Of a DNA stretch of 64,000 nt, positions 1 through 9,687 are shown one piece after another. Origin of the DNA: an uncultured Bradyrhizobium sp. Its GTDB lineage: Bacteria; Pseudomonadota; Alphaproteobacteria; Rhizobiales; Xanthobacteraceae. The position numbers and the translations under genes are program-made. How positions within the stretch are numbered: the first letter of the stretch is position 1; each line of letters opens with the position of its first letter. Location: NCBI RefSeq assembly GCF_936928535.1, contig NZ_CAKZHY010000164.1:37809-101808 (forward strand), in the 5' to 3' direction. The notes beneath the pieces are model-generated. The model was not told where the DNA came from, did no database searches, and was given only the letters and a program-made list of their open reading frames with translations.

Positions 1-414
1 CGTTCGCTGCTCGACTGGCACCATGAGGGCCAGCCGCCGCTGCTGCCCAAGGACAGCTTTCGGGCGGTGTTTGTGGCCCCCGAGCGTGACGAGCTCTATG
101 CCCGCATCGACGCCCGCTTCGATGCCATGATCGGGGCCGGCGCGTTGAACGAGGTCGAGAAGCTCGCTGCCCGCGGCCTCGATCCGCTGCTGCCGGCCAT
201 GAAGGCCCACGGCGTGCCGGCGCTGATTCGGCATCTGCGCGGCGAGCTCAGCCTGGAGGAGGCCGCCACCATCGGCCGGGCCGATACTCGCCACTACGCC
301 AAGCGACAATTCACCTGGTTCAGGCACCAATTGCCGGAGTTCGAATGGGTCAACCCGGCGGAGGCGAGGGGCTGGCTGGCCGCCGCCGCCATCAAGGGTT
401 GGAAGCCCGGCTGA
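1..414 (+). CDS. miaA: tRNA dimethylallyltransferase MiaA, C-terminal part
   Basis: The reading frame is open from base 1, so the 5' end of the gene lies outside the window; about 137 C-terminal residues are present. MiaA transfers a dimethylallyl group to A37 of tRNAs that read UNN codons. The frame begins RSLLDWHHEG and continues with the family's late blocks: FVAPERDELYARIDARFDAM, then a PAMKAHGVPAL segment and TRHYAKRQFTWFR, the conserved (R/H)YAKRQxTWFR signature close to the end of MiaA. The nucleotide-binding N-terminus is not visible. It is followed by the ilvB leader on the same strand. Confidence 0.93.
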   Translation, partial: RSLLDWHHEGQPPLLPKDSFRAVFVAPERDELYARIDARFDAMIGAGALNEVEKLAARGLDPLLPAMKAHGVPALIRHLRGELSLEEAATIGRADTRHYAKRQFTWFRHQLPEFEWVNPAEARGWLAAAAIKGWKPG

Positions 415-508
415 CACGCTTTTGTGCCTTGGTTCCCGATTTTACCTCTCGCCGAACGAGGGGAACACCGCTACACTGCCAAAATCGCGCGGAAGTGGCC
501 GCTTTGCC

Positions 509-536
509 TTGACATCGAGGCTTTGGTCGTTATGTT
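509..536 (+). promoter_or_regulatory. Candidate sigma-70 promoter for the ilvB leader
   Basis: TTGACA at 509-514, a 16-nt spacer and TATGTT at 531-536. This would start RNA near 543 and leave about 25 nt before the leader-peptide ATG at 569. The -35 box is perfect; the -10 matches 4 of 6 positions. The call is based on motif and position only. Confidence 0.5.
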
Positions 537-568
537 TCGCGCAACCTTTGGGAAGCCGAGCGTCTGCC

Positions 569-634
569 ATGCGCAACATTATTACCAAACTCCTTATCGC
601 CGTCGTACCCAGGCACACCGCCGGGGGTGGCTAG
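569..634 (+). CDS. ilv leader peptide (attenuation), 21 aa
   Basis: A 21-codon ORF starting MRNIITKLLIAVVP and ending in three glycines, stop at 632-634. Seven of its first 13 residues are Ile, Leu or Val, and codons 4-13 read IITKLLIAVV. This is the composition expected of a branched-chain attenuator leader, in which ribosome stalling at low charged tRNA-Ile/Leu/Val changes RNA folding. It sits between a promoter-like sequence (509-536) and a hairpin plus T-tract (664-690) directly ahead of the acetolactate synthase gene. The Shine-Dalgarno is weak (GGAAG near 552). It is far below ordinary ORF length limits, so composition and context carry the call. Confidence 0.75.
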   Translation: MRNIITKLLIAVVPRHTAGGG

Positions 635-661
635 CTGCCATCCACATGACAGGCGGTGTGC
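613..661 (+). promoter_or_regulatory. Leader RNA stem overlapping the leader peptide
   Basis: GCACACCGCC (613-622, inside the leader peptide codons) is the exact reverse complement of GGCGGTGTGC (652-661). A second stem (GGGTGGC 625-631 with GCCATCC 637-643, including one G-U pair) lies in its loop, across the leader stop codon. A ribosome stalled on the Ile/Leu/Val codons would mask the 5' arm of the outer stem. I could not find a strong antiterminator pairing with the terminator arm, so the switching path is unresolved. Confidence 0.55.
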
Positions 662-663
662 AG

Positions 664-690
664 GGTCCCTCTTCGGGGCCTTTTTTATTT
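664..690 (+). terminator. Intrinsic terminator / attenuator upstream of ilvB
   Basis: GGTCCC (664-669) pairs with GGGGCC (675-680) through one G-U pair with a 5-nt loop, followed by TTTTTTATTT (681-690). It lies 54 nt before the ilvB start and 30 nt after the leader-peptide stop, where the terminator of an attenuator belongs. Confidence 0.75.
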
Positions 691-743
691 CCCGAAACCG
701 AAACGAACGAAGCCGCTGCCAACAGCGCATCCGGAGCAAGACA

Positions 744-2519
<1,776 letters not shown>

Positions 2520-2523
2520 GGCC

Positions 2524-3477
2524 ATGTTCGACCTGACGGAGCTCGAGCGCGCACATGCGATCGTGGGGCAGGCGGTGCCGGCAACGCCGGCACGCGCCTG
2601 GCCGCTGCTCGCTGGGCGGCTCGGCACGGAGGTCGTCGTCAAGCATGAGAACCATACGCCGATCGGCGCCTTCAAGGTGCGCGGCGGGCTGGTCTATCTC
2701 GATCGGCTGAAGCGTGAGCGGCCGAACACGCCGGGCATTATCTCGGCGACCCGAGGCAATCACGGACAAAGCCTCGCCTTTGCCGCCGGTCGGCATGGCG
2801 TGCCGGCGGTGATCTACGTGCCACGCGGCAACTCGGTCGAGAAGAACCGGGCGATGAAGGCCTTTGGCGCCGAACTGGTCGAGCACGGCGAGGACTTTCA
2901 AGCCGCCCGCGAGGAAGCCGAGCGCCGCGCGCAGTTCGCAGGGCTCCATATGGTGCCGTCGTTCCATCCGGATCTGGTGCTGGGTGTTGCGACCTATGCG
3001 CTCGAACTGTTCCGCTCCGCGCCCGATCTCGACGTGCTCTATGTGCCGATCGGGCAAGGCTCCGGCATCTGCGGCTGCATCATGGCGCGCGACCTGCTGG
3101 GCCTGAAGACGGAGATCGTCGGCGTGCAGTCGACGGAGGCGCCGTCCTACGCGTTGTCGTTTGCCGCCGGCAAGATCGTGACGACTGCGTCCGCAAACAC
3201 GCATGCCGACGGTATGGCGACACGCATTCCCGATGAGGATGCATTTGCGCTGATCCGCAAAGGCGCCTCGCGCATCGTCCAGGTCACTGACGAGGAGGTC
3301 GCTGCCGCGATCCGCGCCTACTGGACCGACACGCACAATCTTGCCGAAGGCGCCGGCGCTGCCGCGCTCGCCGCGGCGCTGCAGGAAAAGAGCAAGCTGA
3401 AGGGCAAGCGCGTCGGTCTCGTGCTGTCCGGCGGCAATATCGATTTCGATCTGTTCAAGCAATGGGTGGTCGCATGA
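2524..3477 (+). CDS. Threonine/serine dehydratase-like PLP enzyme
   Basis: A 317-residue fold-type II PLP enzyme. PIGAFKVRGG places the Schiff-base lysine at about K51; RGNHGQSLA resembles the substrate loop, and a glycine-rich phosphate loop (GQGSGICG) and C-terminal LSGGNID are present. It starts 4 nt after ilvB, so the two are surely co-transcribed. Threonine deamination gives 2-oxobutyrate, the Ile-branch substrate of the neighbouring acetolactate synthase. There is no C-terminal regulatory ACT domain, unlike the 500-residue biosynthetic IlvA, so feedback control by Ile through that domain is not expected. Related short enzymes include serine/threonine dehydratases and racemases; exact substrate is inferred from context. 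Confidence 0.88.
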   Translation: MFDLTELERAHAIVGQAVPATPARAWPLLAGRLGTEVVVKHENHTPIGAFKVRGGLVYLDRLKRERPNTPGIISATRGNHGQSLAFAAGRHGVPAVIYVPRGNSVEKNRAMKAFGAELVEHGEDFQAAREEAERRAQFAGLHMVPSFHPDLVLGVATYALELFRSAPDLDVLYVPIGQGSGICGCIMARDLLGLKTEIVGVQSTEAPSYALSFAAGKIVTTASANTHADGMATRIPDEDAFALIRKGASRIVQVTDEEVAAAIRAYWTDTHNLAEGAGAAALAAALQEKSKLKGKRVGLVLSGGNIDFDLFKQWVVA

Positions 3478-3509
3478 TGCCGCGAGCGCTCATCAAATAC
3501 ATAGCTGTC

Positions 3510-3602
3510 ATCGTCCGGCTTGACCGGACGATCCAGTACGCCGCGGCAGATGTGGGGCCCACGATGCCGGTGATTGCTGGATGCCCCGCCTTCGCGGGGC
3601 AT
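3510..3602. repeat. Intergenic palindromic repeat (two hairpins)
   Basis: Between the dehydratase gene and ilvH. Hairpin one is ATCGTCCGG (3510-3518) with CCGGACGAT (3524-3532). Hairpin two is ATGCCCCGC (3581-3589) with GCGGGGCAT (3594-3602) and a CTTC loop. It resembles the dispersed palindromes common in Bradyrhizobium intergenic DNA and probably folds in the ilv mRNA. Confidence 0.6.
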
Positions 3603-3628
3603 GACACGAAGGACAAGAGGGGACGATC

Positions 3629-4171
3629 ATGAACCAGCCCGCATCCGCCTATTTCATCGAAGAGCGTCACGATCCCAACGAGACGCACACGCTCGCGGTG
3701 CTCGTCCAGAACGAGCCGGGCGTGCTGGCGCGCGTCATCGGCCTGTTCTCGGGCCGAGGCTACAACATCGAGAGTCTCACGGTCTCGGAGACCGAAGCCC
3801 AGAAGCACCTCTCGCGCATCACCATCGTCACCACGGGCACGCCGATGGTGATCGCGCAGATCAAGCATCAGCTCGACCGCATGATCCCGGTCTATCAGGT
3901 CGTCGATATGACCCAGACCCGCCGCTCGATCGAGCGCGAGCTGGCGATGGTGAAAGTGCGCGGGCAGGGCGAGCATCGCGTCGAGGCGCTACGGCTGGCC
4001 GATGCATTCCGCGCTCGCGTGATCGACGCGACCACCGAAAGCTTTGTGTTCGAGATCACAGGCAATACCGACAAGATCAACCAGTTTATCGATCTGATGC
4101 GCCCGCTCGGCCTTGTCGAGGTGTCGCGCACCGGCGTTGCCGCGATCGGTCGCGGGCCTGAGGGGATGTGA
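3629..4171 (+). CDS. ilvH: Acetolactate synthase small regulatory subunit
   Basis: A 180-residue ACT-domain protein that binds valine and activates the IlvB catalytic subunit. The N-terminal ACT domain is clear: TLAVLVQNEPGVLARVIGLF and GYNIESLTVSETE, then SRITIV. The C-terminal IlvN/IlvH-type domain follows with INQFIDLMRPLGLVEVSRTG near the end. GAGGGGACGATC before the ATG supplies the ribosome site. The length is that of single-copy IlvH proteins. It follows the dehydratase after 151 nt that hold a palindromic repeat and precedes a methyltransferase by 3 nt. Confidence 0.96.
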   Translation: MNQPASAYFIEERHDPNETHTLAVLVQNEPGVLARVIGLFSGRGYNIESLTVSETEAQKHLSRITIVTTGTPMVIAQIKHQLDRMIPVYQVVDMTQTRRSIERELAMVKVRGQGEHRVEALRLADAFRARVIDATTESFVFEITGNTDKINQFIDLMRPLGLVEVSRTGVAAIGRGPEGM

Positions 4172-4174
4172 ACC

Positions 4175-4870
4175 ATGCTGGCGCGCGACTGGTACTATAA
4201 CGAGCGGAACCGGATGGGCATCGAGCCCGCGGTGGCGTCGATCTACGACGCCCACGACGATGCCGATCTGCGGGCGCGCGCCGCACTGAAGATGCTGGGC
4301 GTCCAGCGCGGCTGGCGCATTGCCGATATCGGCTGCGGCAACGGCGTGCTGGCGACCGAAGCTGCGCTGATGGGCGCCGAAGTCGACGCCATCGACATCT
4401 CGCCGGCTATGCTGGCGCTCGCCGAGATCTATGCCCGCGACCGCAAGGCGCCCGTGCGTACCCAGTCCGCCGGACTGCTCAGCTTCGCCTATCGGCCCGA
4501 GTCTTATGATTTGATCGTCAGCGAGTTCACGCTGCATCATCTGCCCGATTTCTGGAAGGTCGTGGCGATGTCGCGGATCTTTCGCGCGCTCAAGCCCGGT
4601 GCGAGCTTTTATCTGCGCGACATCGTCTATGTCTCGATGCCAGATGCGGTCGAGCGCGATGTCGAGCAATGGGCCGACTACCAGATCAAGAACCACGATT
4701 TCTCCCGCGAGAGCGTGGTGACGCATATGCGCGACGAATATTCCACCTTCGGCTGGGTGATGGAACGGATGCTGACCGATGTCGGCTTCACGCTCGTCTC
4801 GGCCGACTATCACGCGCCGATGCACGGCACGTACCTCCTCCGCAAACCGAAAGCCGGCGAGCAAGGCTAG
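4175..4870 (+). CDS. Class I SAM-dependent methyltransferase
   Basis: A 231-residue protein with the Rossmann-type SAM fold: motif I IADIGCGNG (residues 49-57), an acidic residue after strand 2 in VDAIDISPAM, and a FTLHHLPDFW segment as often seen in small-molecule methyltransferases. The substrate cannot be read from the sequence. It starts 3 nt after ilvH and probably belongs to the same transcript; no role in branched-chain synthesis is evident. Confidence 0.85.
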   Translation: MLARDWYYNERNRMGIEPAVASIYDAHDDADLRARAALKMLGVQRGWRIADIGCGNGVLATEAALMGAEVDAIDISPAMLALAEIYARDRKAPVRTQSAGLLSFAYRPESYDLIVSEFTLHHLPDFWKVVAMSRIFRALKPGASFYLRDIVYVSMPDAVERDVEQWADYQIKNHDFSRESVVTHMRDEYSTFGWVMERMLTDVGFTLVSADYHAPMHGTYLLRKPKAGEQG

Positions 4871-4919
4871 ACCAGAAGAACAAGCAGGGCTGCACGACAG
4901 GGCAGAACCGGAAACAACA

Positions 4920-5828
4920 ATGAAGCCGGCCGACATCCTCATCGCCCTCATGGTGGCGATCATCTGGGGGCTTGCCTTCGTGGCCAGCCGGATCGCGCTC
5001 GACGAGTTTTCGCCGGAACTGATGACGGCGATGCGCTTTTCCATCGCCGCGCTGCCGTGCCTATTCGTTCCGAAGCCGAAGGTCGCCTGGTCGCTGCTGA
5101 TCGCGATCAGTTTTACGCTGTTTCTCGGCCAGTTCCTGAGCCAGGCCTACGGCATCGCTCATGGCGTGCCGGTGGGGTTGACGTCCGTCGTGGTGCAGAG
5201 CCAGGCGCTATTCACGATCGGTTTTGCCGCGGTCGCCTTCGGGGAACGGCCGACCGCGATGCAGGCGCTGGGCATAGCCATTGCTGCAGCCGGCTTGCTG
5301 ATGATCTGCGGCACAGTCGGCTATGATTTCAGTATCAGCGCTTTTGCGGTGCTGATGATCTCGCCGATCTGCTTTGCGATCGGAAACCTCCTTCTGCGCG
5401 GCGCACGTGGCGCACCGATGTTCGACCTGTTCGCGTGGTTGTGCCTGACGGCCGCCGTGCCGCTGTTCGCGCTCGCGCTCGTCGTCAACGGGCCGGTCCC
5501 GACCTTCCACTCGCTGATCCATATGTCGCTGACGGGCCTGATCTGCCTGCTGACGATCGGTGCCGTTTCGACCAGCATTGCCTATTGGCTATGGGGCCGG
5601 TTGCTACGTGACTATCCGGCTGCGCAAGTCGTGCCGTTCGCGCTGCTGGTGCCATTCGTTGGCTCGGCGGCGTCGAGCATCGTGTTCGGCGAGCGGTTCG
5701 GGCCGCTGCGGCTCGCCGGGATGCTGACCGTGATCTGCGGCATCGCGGTGATGGTGCTGGTCAGGCGGCCCAAAGCGTTATCTGGCAAAAAGGCGTTATC
5801 AGGCAAATCGCTTGAGAAGACCGCGTGA
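4920..5828 (+). CDS. EamA/DMT-family transporter
   Basis: A 302-residue membrane protein with about ten hydrophobic helices in two EamA-like repeats: IALMVAIIWGLAFVASRIAL at the N-terminus, and the repeat closing with IVFGERFGPLRLAGMLTVIC, a characteristic late EamA block. Family members are often metabolite or amino-acid exporters. Start chosen at MKPADI (4920) because the longer frame overlaps the upstream methyltransferase. Position in the ilv region and next to a LysE-type protein suggests amino-acid export, but this is inference. Confidence 0.88.
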   Translation: MKPADILIALMVAIIWGLAFVASRIALDEFSPELMTAMRFSIAALPCLFVPKPKVAWSLLIAISFTLFLGQFLSQAYGIAHGVPVGLTSVVVQSQALFTIGFAAVAFGERPTAMQALGIAIAAAGLLMICGTVGYDFSISAFAVLMISPICFAIGNLLLRGARGAPMFDLFAWLCLTAAVPLFALALVVNGPVPTFHSLIHMSLTGLICLLTIGAVSTSIAYWLWGRLLRDYPAAQVVPFALLVPFVGSAASSIVFGERFGPLRLAGMLTVICGIAVMVLVRRPKALSGKKALSGKSLEKTA

Positions 5829-5835
5829 GGTGACG

Positions 5836-6438
5836 ATGGCCAACTCGCTGTTCTATGCCTTTCTCGCTTTCATGGTGGTGATGTATTTCACGCCGGGGCC
5901 GAACAACATCATGCTGATGTCCTCCGGGCTGACCTACGGCTTCCGCCGCACGATTCCGCACATCGTCGGCATCGTCCTCGGCTTCGCCTTCATGGTCGGC
6001 TCCGTCGGCCTCGGGCTCGGCACGGTGTTTCTGGCCTACCCGATCCTGCAGACCGTCCTGAAATATGCCGGCGCCGCCTACCTGATTTACCTCGCGGCCG
6101 TGATCGCCTTCTCCGGTCCGGCCAAGCCGGGCGAGGCAGACGGCCGCGGCCCTATGACCTTCTGGGGCGCGGCCATGTTCCAATGGATCAATGCCAAGGG
6201 CTGGGTGATCGTGATCGGCACCATCACCGCCTATGCGGCTATTGCCCGGTTTCCGGTCAACATCGCGATCCAGACCCTGATCAGCCTCCTGGTCGGCACG
6301 GTCTCGACCGTAGTCTGGGCCTTCTTTGGCACTGCACTACGGCCGGTGCTGACCTCGGAGCGGTTGGTCCGCGCCTTCAATATCCTGATGGCGCTCCTGC
6401 TGCTCGCCTCCCTCTACCCCGTTTTCATGGATGCATGA
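5836..6438 (+). CDS. LysE/RhtB-family translocator
   Basis: A 200-residue, six-helix exporter-like protein. The N-terminus MVVMYFTPGPNNIMLMSSGL carries the TPGPN signature of the LysE superfamily. GAGGTGACG before the ATG is the ribosome site; the gene begins 7 nt after the EamA gene. Members export amino acids or homoserine lactone. Whether it moves branched-chain amino acids is not shown here. Confidence 0.9.
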   Translation: MANSLFYAFLAFMVVMYFTPGPNNIMLMSSGLTYGFRRTIPHIVGIVLGFAFMVGSVGLGLGTVFLAYPILQTVLKYAGAAYLIYLAAVIAFSGPAKPGEADGRGPMTFWGAAMFQWINAKGWVIVIGTITAYAAIARFPVNIAIQTLISLLVGTVSTVVWAFFGTALRPVLTSERLVRAFNILMALLLLASLYPVFMDA

Positions 6439-6442
6439 TGTC

Positions 6443-6510
6443 GCGGATTTCCATGCAGAAACGGGTTTCCCTCAGGGGCCGAAATGCTCTAGACAGCCCC
6501 CGAAATCCGC
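6443..6510 (+). promoter_or_regulatory. Inverted repeat in the ilvC upstream region
   Basis: GCGGATTTC (6443-6451) is the exact complement of GAAATCCGC (6502-6510), with an inner GGGGC/GCCCC stem (6475-6479 with 6496-6500). It occupies most of the 132 nt between the LysE gene and ilvC. No T-tract follows, so it is not an obvious terminator; it may structure the ilvC leader. Confidence 0.4.
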
Positions 6511-6570
6511 AAATTTCACCCTTCGGACACTGACCATCGGCCACTTCTGGCCCTGAACGAGGAAACGACT

Positions 6571-7590
6571 ATGCGTGTTTATTACGATCGCGACGCCGAC
6601 CTGAACCTGATCAAGGGGAAGAAGGTCGCCATCGTCGGCTATGGCAGCCAGGGCCACGCCCATGCGCTCAATCTGAAGGACTCCGGCGTCAAGGACGTCG
6701 CCATTGCGCTCCGCAAGGACTCGGGCTCGGTGAAGAAAGCCGAAGCCGCCGGTTTCAAAGTGATGGAAGTCGCTGATGCTGCCAAATGGGCCGACCTCGT
6801 CATGATGCTGACCCCGGACGAGCTCCAGGGCGACATCTATCGCGAGCACCTGCACGACAACATGAAGAAGGGCGCCGCCCTGGTGTTCGCGCACGGCCTC
6901 AACGTGCACTTCAACCTGCTCGACCCGCGCGCCGACCTCGACGTGCTGATGATCGCGCCGAAGGGCCCCGGCCACACCGTGCGTTCGGAATACCAGCGCG
7001 GCGGCGGCGTGCCCTGCCTGATCGCGATCGCCAAGGACGTCTCGGGCAATGCCCATGATCTCGGCCTGTCCTACGCCTCGGCTGTTGGCGGCGGCCGCGC
7101 CGGCATCATCGAGACCACCTTCAAGGAAGAGTGCGAGACCGACCTGTTCGGTGAGCAGGTCGTGCTCTGCGGCGGCCTGGTCGAGCTGATCAAGGGCGGC
7201 TACGAGACCCTGGTCGAAGCCGGCTACGCCCCGGAGATGGCTTATTTCGAGTGCCTGCACGAAGTGAAGTTGATCGTCGACCTGATCTATGAAGGCGGCA
7301 TCGCCAACATGAACTACTCGATCTCCAACACCGCCGAATACGGCGAGTACGTCACCGGTCCGCGCATTGTCACCGCGGAGACCAAGGCCGAGATGAAGCG
7401 CGTTCTCGCCGACATCCAGGGCGGCAAGTTCGCCCGCGACTGGATGCTCGAGAACAAGGTCAACCAGACCTCGTTCAAGGCGACCCGCGCCAAGCTCGCC
7501 CAGCACCCGATCGAGGAAGTCGGCGCGAAGCTGCGCGACATGATGCCCTGGATCAAGAAGGGCGCACTGGTCGACAAGTCGAAGAACTGA
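6571..7590 (+). CDS. ilvC: Ketol-acid reductoisomerase
   Basis: A 339-residue class I enzyme that isomerises and reduces acetohydroxy acids with NADPH and Mg2+, the step after acetolactate synthase. The Rossmann loop VAIVGYGSQGHAHALNL lies at residues 19-35. The C-terminal knotted domain contains KEECETDLFGEQ with the metal-binding Asp/Glu, and YFECLHEVKLIVDLIYEGG. GAGGAAACGACT precedes the ATG. Normal length. It completes the AHAS-KARI pair in the same region but has a 132-nt structured upstream segment, so it may have its own promoter. Confidence 0.98.
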   Translation: MRVYYDRDADLNLIKGKKVAIVGYGSQGHAHALNLKDSGVKDVAIALRKDSGSVKKAEAAGFKVMEVADAAKWADLVMMLTPDELQGDIYREHLHDNMKKGAALVFAHGLNVHFNLLDPRADLDVLMIAPKGPGHTVRSEYQRGGGVPCLIAIAKDVSGNAHDLGLSYASAVGGGRAGIIETTFKEECETDLFGEQVVLCGGLVELIKGGYETLVEAGYAPEMAYFECLHEVKLIVDLIYEGGIANMNYSISNTAEYGEYVTGPRIVTAETKAEMKRVLADIQGGKFARDWMLENKVNQTSFKATRAKLAQHPIEEVGAKLRDMMPWIKKGALVDKSKN

Positions 7591-7599
7591 CGGCATCGC

Positions 7600-7640
7600 C
7601 GTCATTCCGGGTTCGCGACTTTGTCGCGCCCGGAATGACG
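7600..7640. repeat. Palindromic repeat downstream of ilvC
   Basis: CGTCATTCCGGG (7600-7611) pairs with CCCGGAATGACG (7629-7640); an inner GCGAC/GTCGC pair closes the hairpin. It is the same CATTCCGGG-type repeat as at 39296-39405. It may end the ilvC transcript, although no T-tract follows. Confidence 0.65.
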
Positions 7641-8097
7641 ACTTGAGCACGCCAAACGAAGTCTTAAGTCTTCGCGGATATATCTGAGCGAGATCGCAAA
7701 CAGCGGTCTCGCTCTTTCTGTCTCGCGCGAAGCATTGCTGCTTCATTCAAATTCTTCGCGAGTTGATGTGCTCTCAGAGAGCCAAGAACTGACGCTTAAA
7801 CCACATTCTTGCGCTTGCGTCGTTTCGCAGAGATTTCTCGAAATCCTCAATCACCAAAAACGTAGCGTCCTCAGAGTTTAGGATTCGACTCTTCATCTGC
7901 GCTTTCAAGATATGAAGGATCGCGCGTCGCGACGTTCGCGCACCACGTCATCTTAAGAACCGAAACCCGATGCGCCTTCTTGCAGCCCGGCGTAGGCTCG
8001 AAAAAGCCTTTCGGTGCGCGGCTTGAGAATCCGATGGCATTGCGTTGGCGCAACCTTCCCCTACATTGACCGCGGGGCGCAAAAGGGGGGAATGATC
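7641..8097. other. Non-coding stretch between ilvC and the SDR gene
   Basis: No ORF here has a credible start, composition or recognisable domain. The end (8083-8090, AAGGGGGG) is the ribosome site of the SDR gene. The rest may hold its promoter; nothing specific was recognised. Confidence 0.5.
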
Positions 8098-8949
8098 ATG
8101 AAATCTGTCGTCGTCACCGGTGCGTCCACCGGCATTGGCTGGGCCGTTGCGAAATTGCTGATCGGGCGCGGCTATCGCGTCTTCGGCAGCGTTCGCAAGC
8201 AAGCCGATGCCGATCGCCTGACCAGCGAGTTCGGTGCTAACTTCACGCCGCTACTGTTTGACGTGACCGATGAGGTCGCCGTGCTGGCCGCCGCCCGCCA
8301 GGTGCGCGAGGCGCTGGCCGGCGAGACGCTGGCGGGCCTCGTCAACAACGCCGGCGTCGCGGTCGCCGGTCCTGTGCTCGAATTGTCGGCCGACGATTTC
8401 CGCCGCCAGATGGACATCAACGTCATCGGGCCTGTCATCACGACGCAGGCGTTCGGGCCGCTGCTCGGCGCGGATCCCTCGCTGAAGGGGCCGAAGGGGC
8501 GGATCGTGATGATCAGCTCGGTCGCGGGTAAGAACGGCAATCCGCTGTCGGCGCCTTATTGCGCCTCCAAGCACGCGATCGAGGGCCTGTCGGAAAGCCT
8601 GCGCCGCGAGCTGATGCTGTTCGGCATCGATGTCATCGTCGTCGCCCCCGGTGCGGTGAAGACACCGATCTGGGGCAAGGCCGAGCAGACCGATCTCTCG
8701 GTCTACCAGAACTCGCCCTATTTGCCGGCCCTCAAGAAGGTCATGGCCTTCATGATGGAGCTCGGCGCCAATGGCCTGCCGGCCGAGCGCATCGCCGAGA
8801 TCGTGTTCGAGGCGCTGACCGCGGCAAGCCCCAGGGTGCGCTACCAGATCACGCCTGACCCGCTACGCCATCTGATCGGCGCTGTGTTGCCGAAACGGAC
8901 GTTCGACCGCATCATCGCCAAGCGGCTCGGATTGTTGCCGCAGAGCTGA
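8098..8949 (+). CDS. Short-chain dehydrogenase/reductase
   Basis: A 283-residue classical SDR. TGASTGIG (residues 7-14) binds the cofactor, NNAG is at 83-86, a catalytic Ser is at 140/141 and the active-site YCASK places Tyr154 and Lys158. The SVRKQ segment after strand 2 carries basic residues that favour NADP(H). Start chosen at 8098, 8 nt after AAGGGGGG; the ATG at 8092 is too close to it. Substrate unknown. The gene stands alone and converges on the ferric-reductase-like gene. Confidence 0.9.
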   Translation: MKSVVVTGASTGIGWAVAKLLIGRGYRVFGSVRKQADADRLTSEFGANFTPLLFDVTDEVAVLAAARQVREALAGETLAGLVNNAGVAVAGPVLELSADDFRRQMDINVIGPVITTQAFGPLLGADPSLKGPKGRIVMISSVAGKNGNPLSAPYCASKHAIEGLSESLRRELMLFGIDVIVVAPGAVKTPIWGKAEQTDLSVYQNSPYLPALKKVMAFMMELGANGLPAERIAEIVFEALTAASPRVRYQITPDPLRHLIGAVLPKRTFDRIIAKRLGLLPQS

Positions 8950-8956
8950 TCGACGC

Positions 8957-9577
8957 TCAGCTCGCTTCGGCCGTCCGTCCTCGTGGGTGGGCGGCCATCG
9001 CGATCATGCGGAGCGCCATCACGACCAGGAGCGGAATGAGGAATGCCGCGTAGAGCGGCATGGCCGGCACGCGCTTGCCGAACGACACCATGAACTGGAA
9101 CCAGAGATAGTAGCCGCCGATGAGGTGCAGCGTGCGCCAGGCGCGCGGTCCGATCAGCGCGGCCGTGCGGTCGAACGAGGTCGCGCTCATGGCGATGATC
9201 GCGGCATAGCCGATGCCGCCGAAGATGTAGGAGGCCACCGAGGTGGCGTCCGCGAATCCTGCCGGATCCATCCTGGCGAAAACGACGATCGCCATCGCAT
9301 GGATGGCGTGGGAGACGGCAAAGCTAAGGCCTAGATAGCGGCGGTTGCGGCGTTGCCACCGCGTCCAGGCGTTGGGCCAGAGCCGGGCCAGCGCTGCGGC
9401 ACTGAAGGCCAGACAGAACAACAGCAGCGAGCTGCGCGCCGTGAAACGGATCACCATGCGGACGCCCTCGACCTCGAACTGTCGCATCGAGGCGATCCAA
9501 AGGCTCAAGACGATCAGGCTCAGCGTGAGCACGGCGAGCAGCCGCCAGCCTTCGAACCAGGTGTGACGTTGCGACAT
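8957..9577 (-). CDS. Ferric-reductase-like transmembrane protein
   Basis: About 206 residues with six hydrophobic helices, resembling the haem-binding membrane domain of the ferric reductase/YedZ family. Histidines lie in the helices (SHAIHAMAIVVF and RAWRTLHLIGGYYLW), as expected for haem ligands. No flavin or NAD domain is attached, so it would need an electron-donating partner. GGAG lies 9 nt before the MSQRH start (9577); an ATG 5 codons upstream (9592) is the alternative. It is divergent from a TetR regulator with two operator-like palindromes between them. Confidence 0.75.
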   Translation of the reverse strand: MSQRHTWFEGWRLLAVLTLSLIVLSLWIASMRQFEVEGVRMVIRFTARSSLLLFCLAFSAAALARLWPNAWTRWQRRNRRYLGLSFAVSHAIHAMAIVVFARMDPAGFADATSVASYIFGGIGYAAIIAMSATSFDRTAALIGPRAWRTLHLIGGYYLWFQFMVSFGKRVPAMPLYAAFLIPLLVVMALRMIAMAAHPRGRTAEAS

Positions 9578-9597
9578 CGTGGTGGTCTCCATCCGTT

Positions 9598-9616
9598 ATG
9601 TAATCATCGATTACAT
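9598..9616. promoter_or_regulatory. TetR-type operator 1
   Basis: ATGTAATCATCGATTACAT, a perfect palindrome with 8-bp arms (ATGTAATC / GATTACAT) around ATC. It sits 20 nt before the ferric-reductase-like start and differs at a single base from the reverse complement of operator 2 within the 17-bp core. Confidence 0.75.
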
Positions 9617-9641
9617 TTCGGGCTAGCGCGATCGTCAATGG

Positions 9642-9658
9642 TGTAATCGATGCTTACA
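9642..9658. promoter_or_regulatory. TetR-type operator 2
   Basis: TGTAATCGATGCTTACA; its reverse complement TGTAAGCATCGATTACA matches the operator 1 core at 16 of 17 positions. The two centres are 43 bp apart, about four helical turns, so bound dimers would lie on one face. It lies 29 nt before the TetR start, consistent with autorepression. Confidence 0.72.
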
Positions 9659-9687
9659 TTCACGTTCGAGTGATGCTAGAAGGCGCC

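Noticed and set aside
627..743. In-frame N-terminal extension of ilvB
   Set aside because: It would translate through the leader hairpins and T-tract; the ATG at 744 has its own ribosome site.
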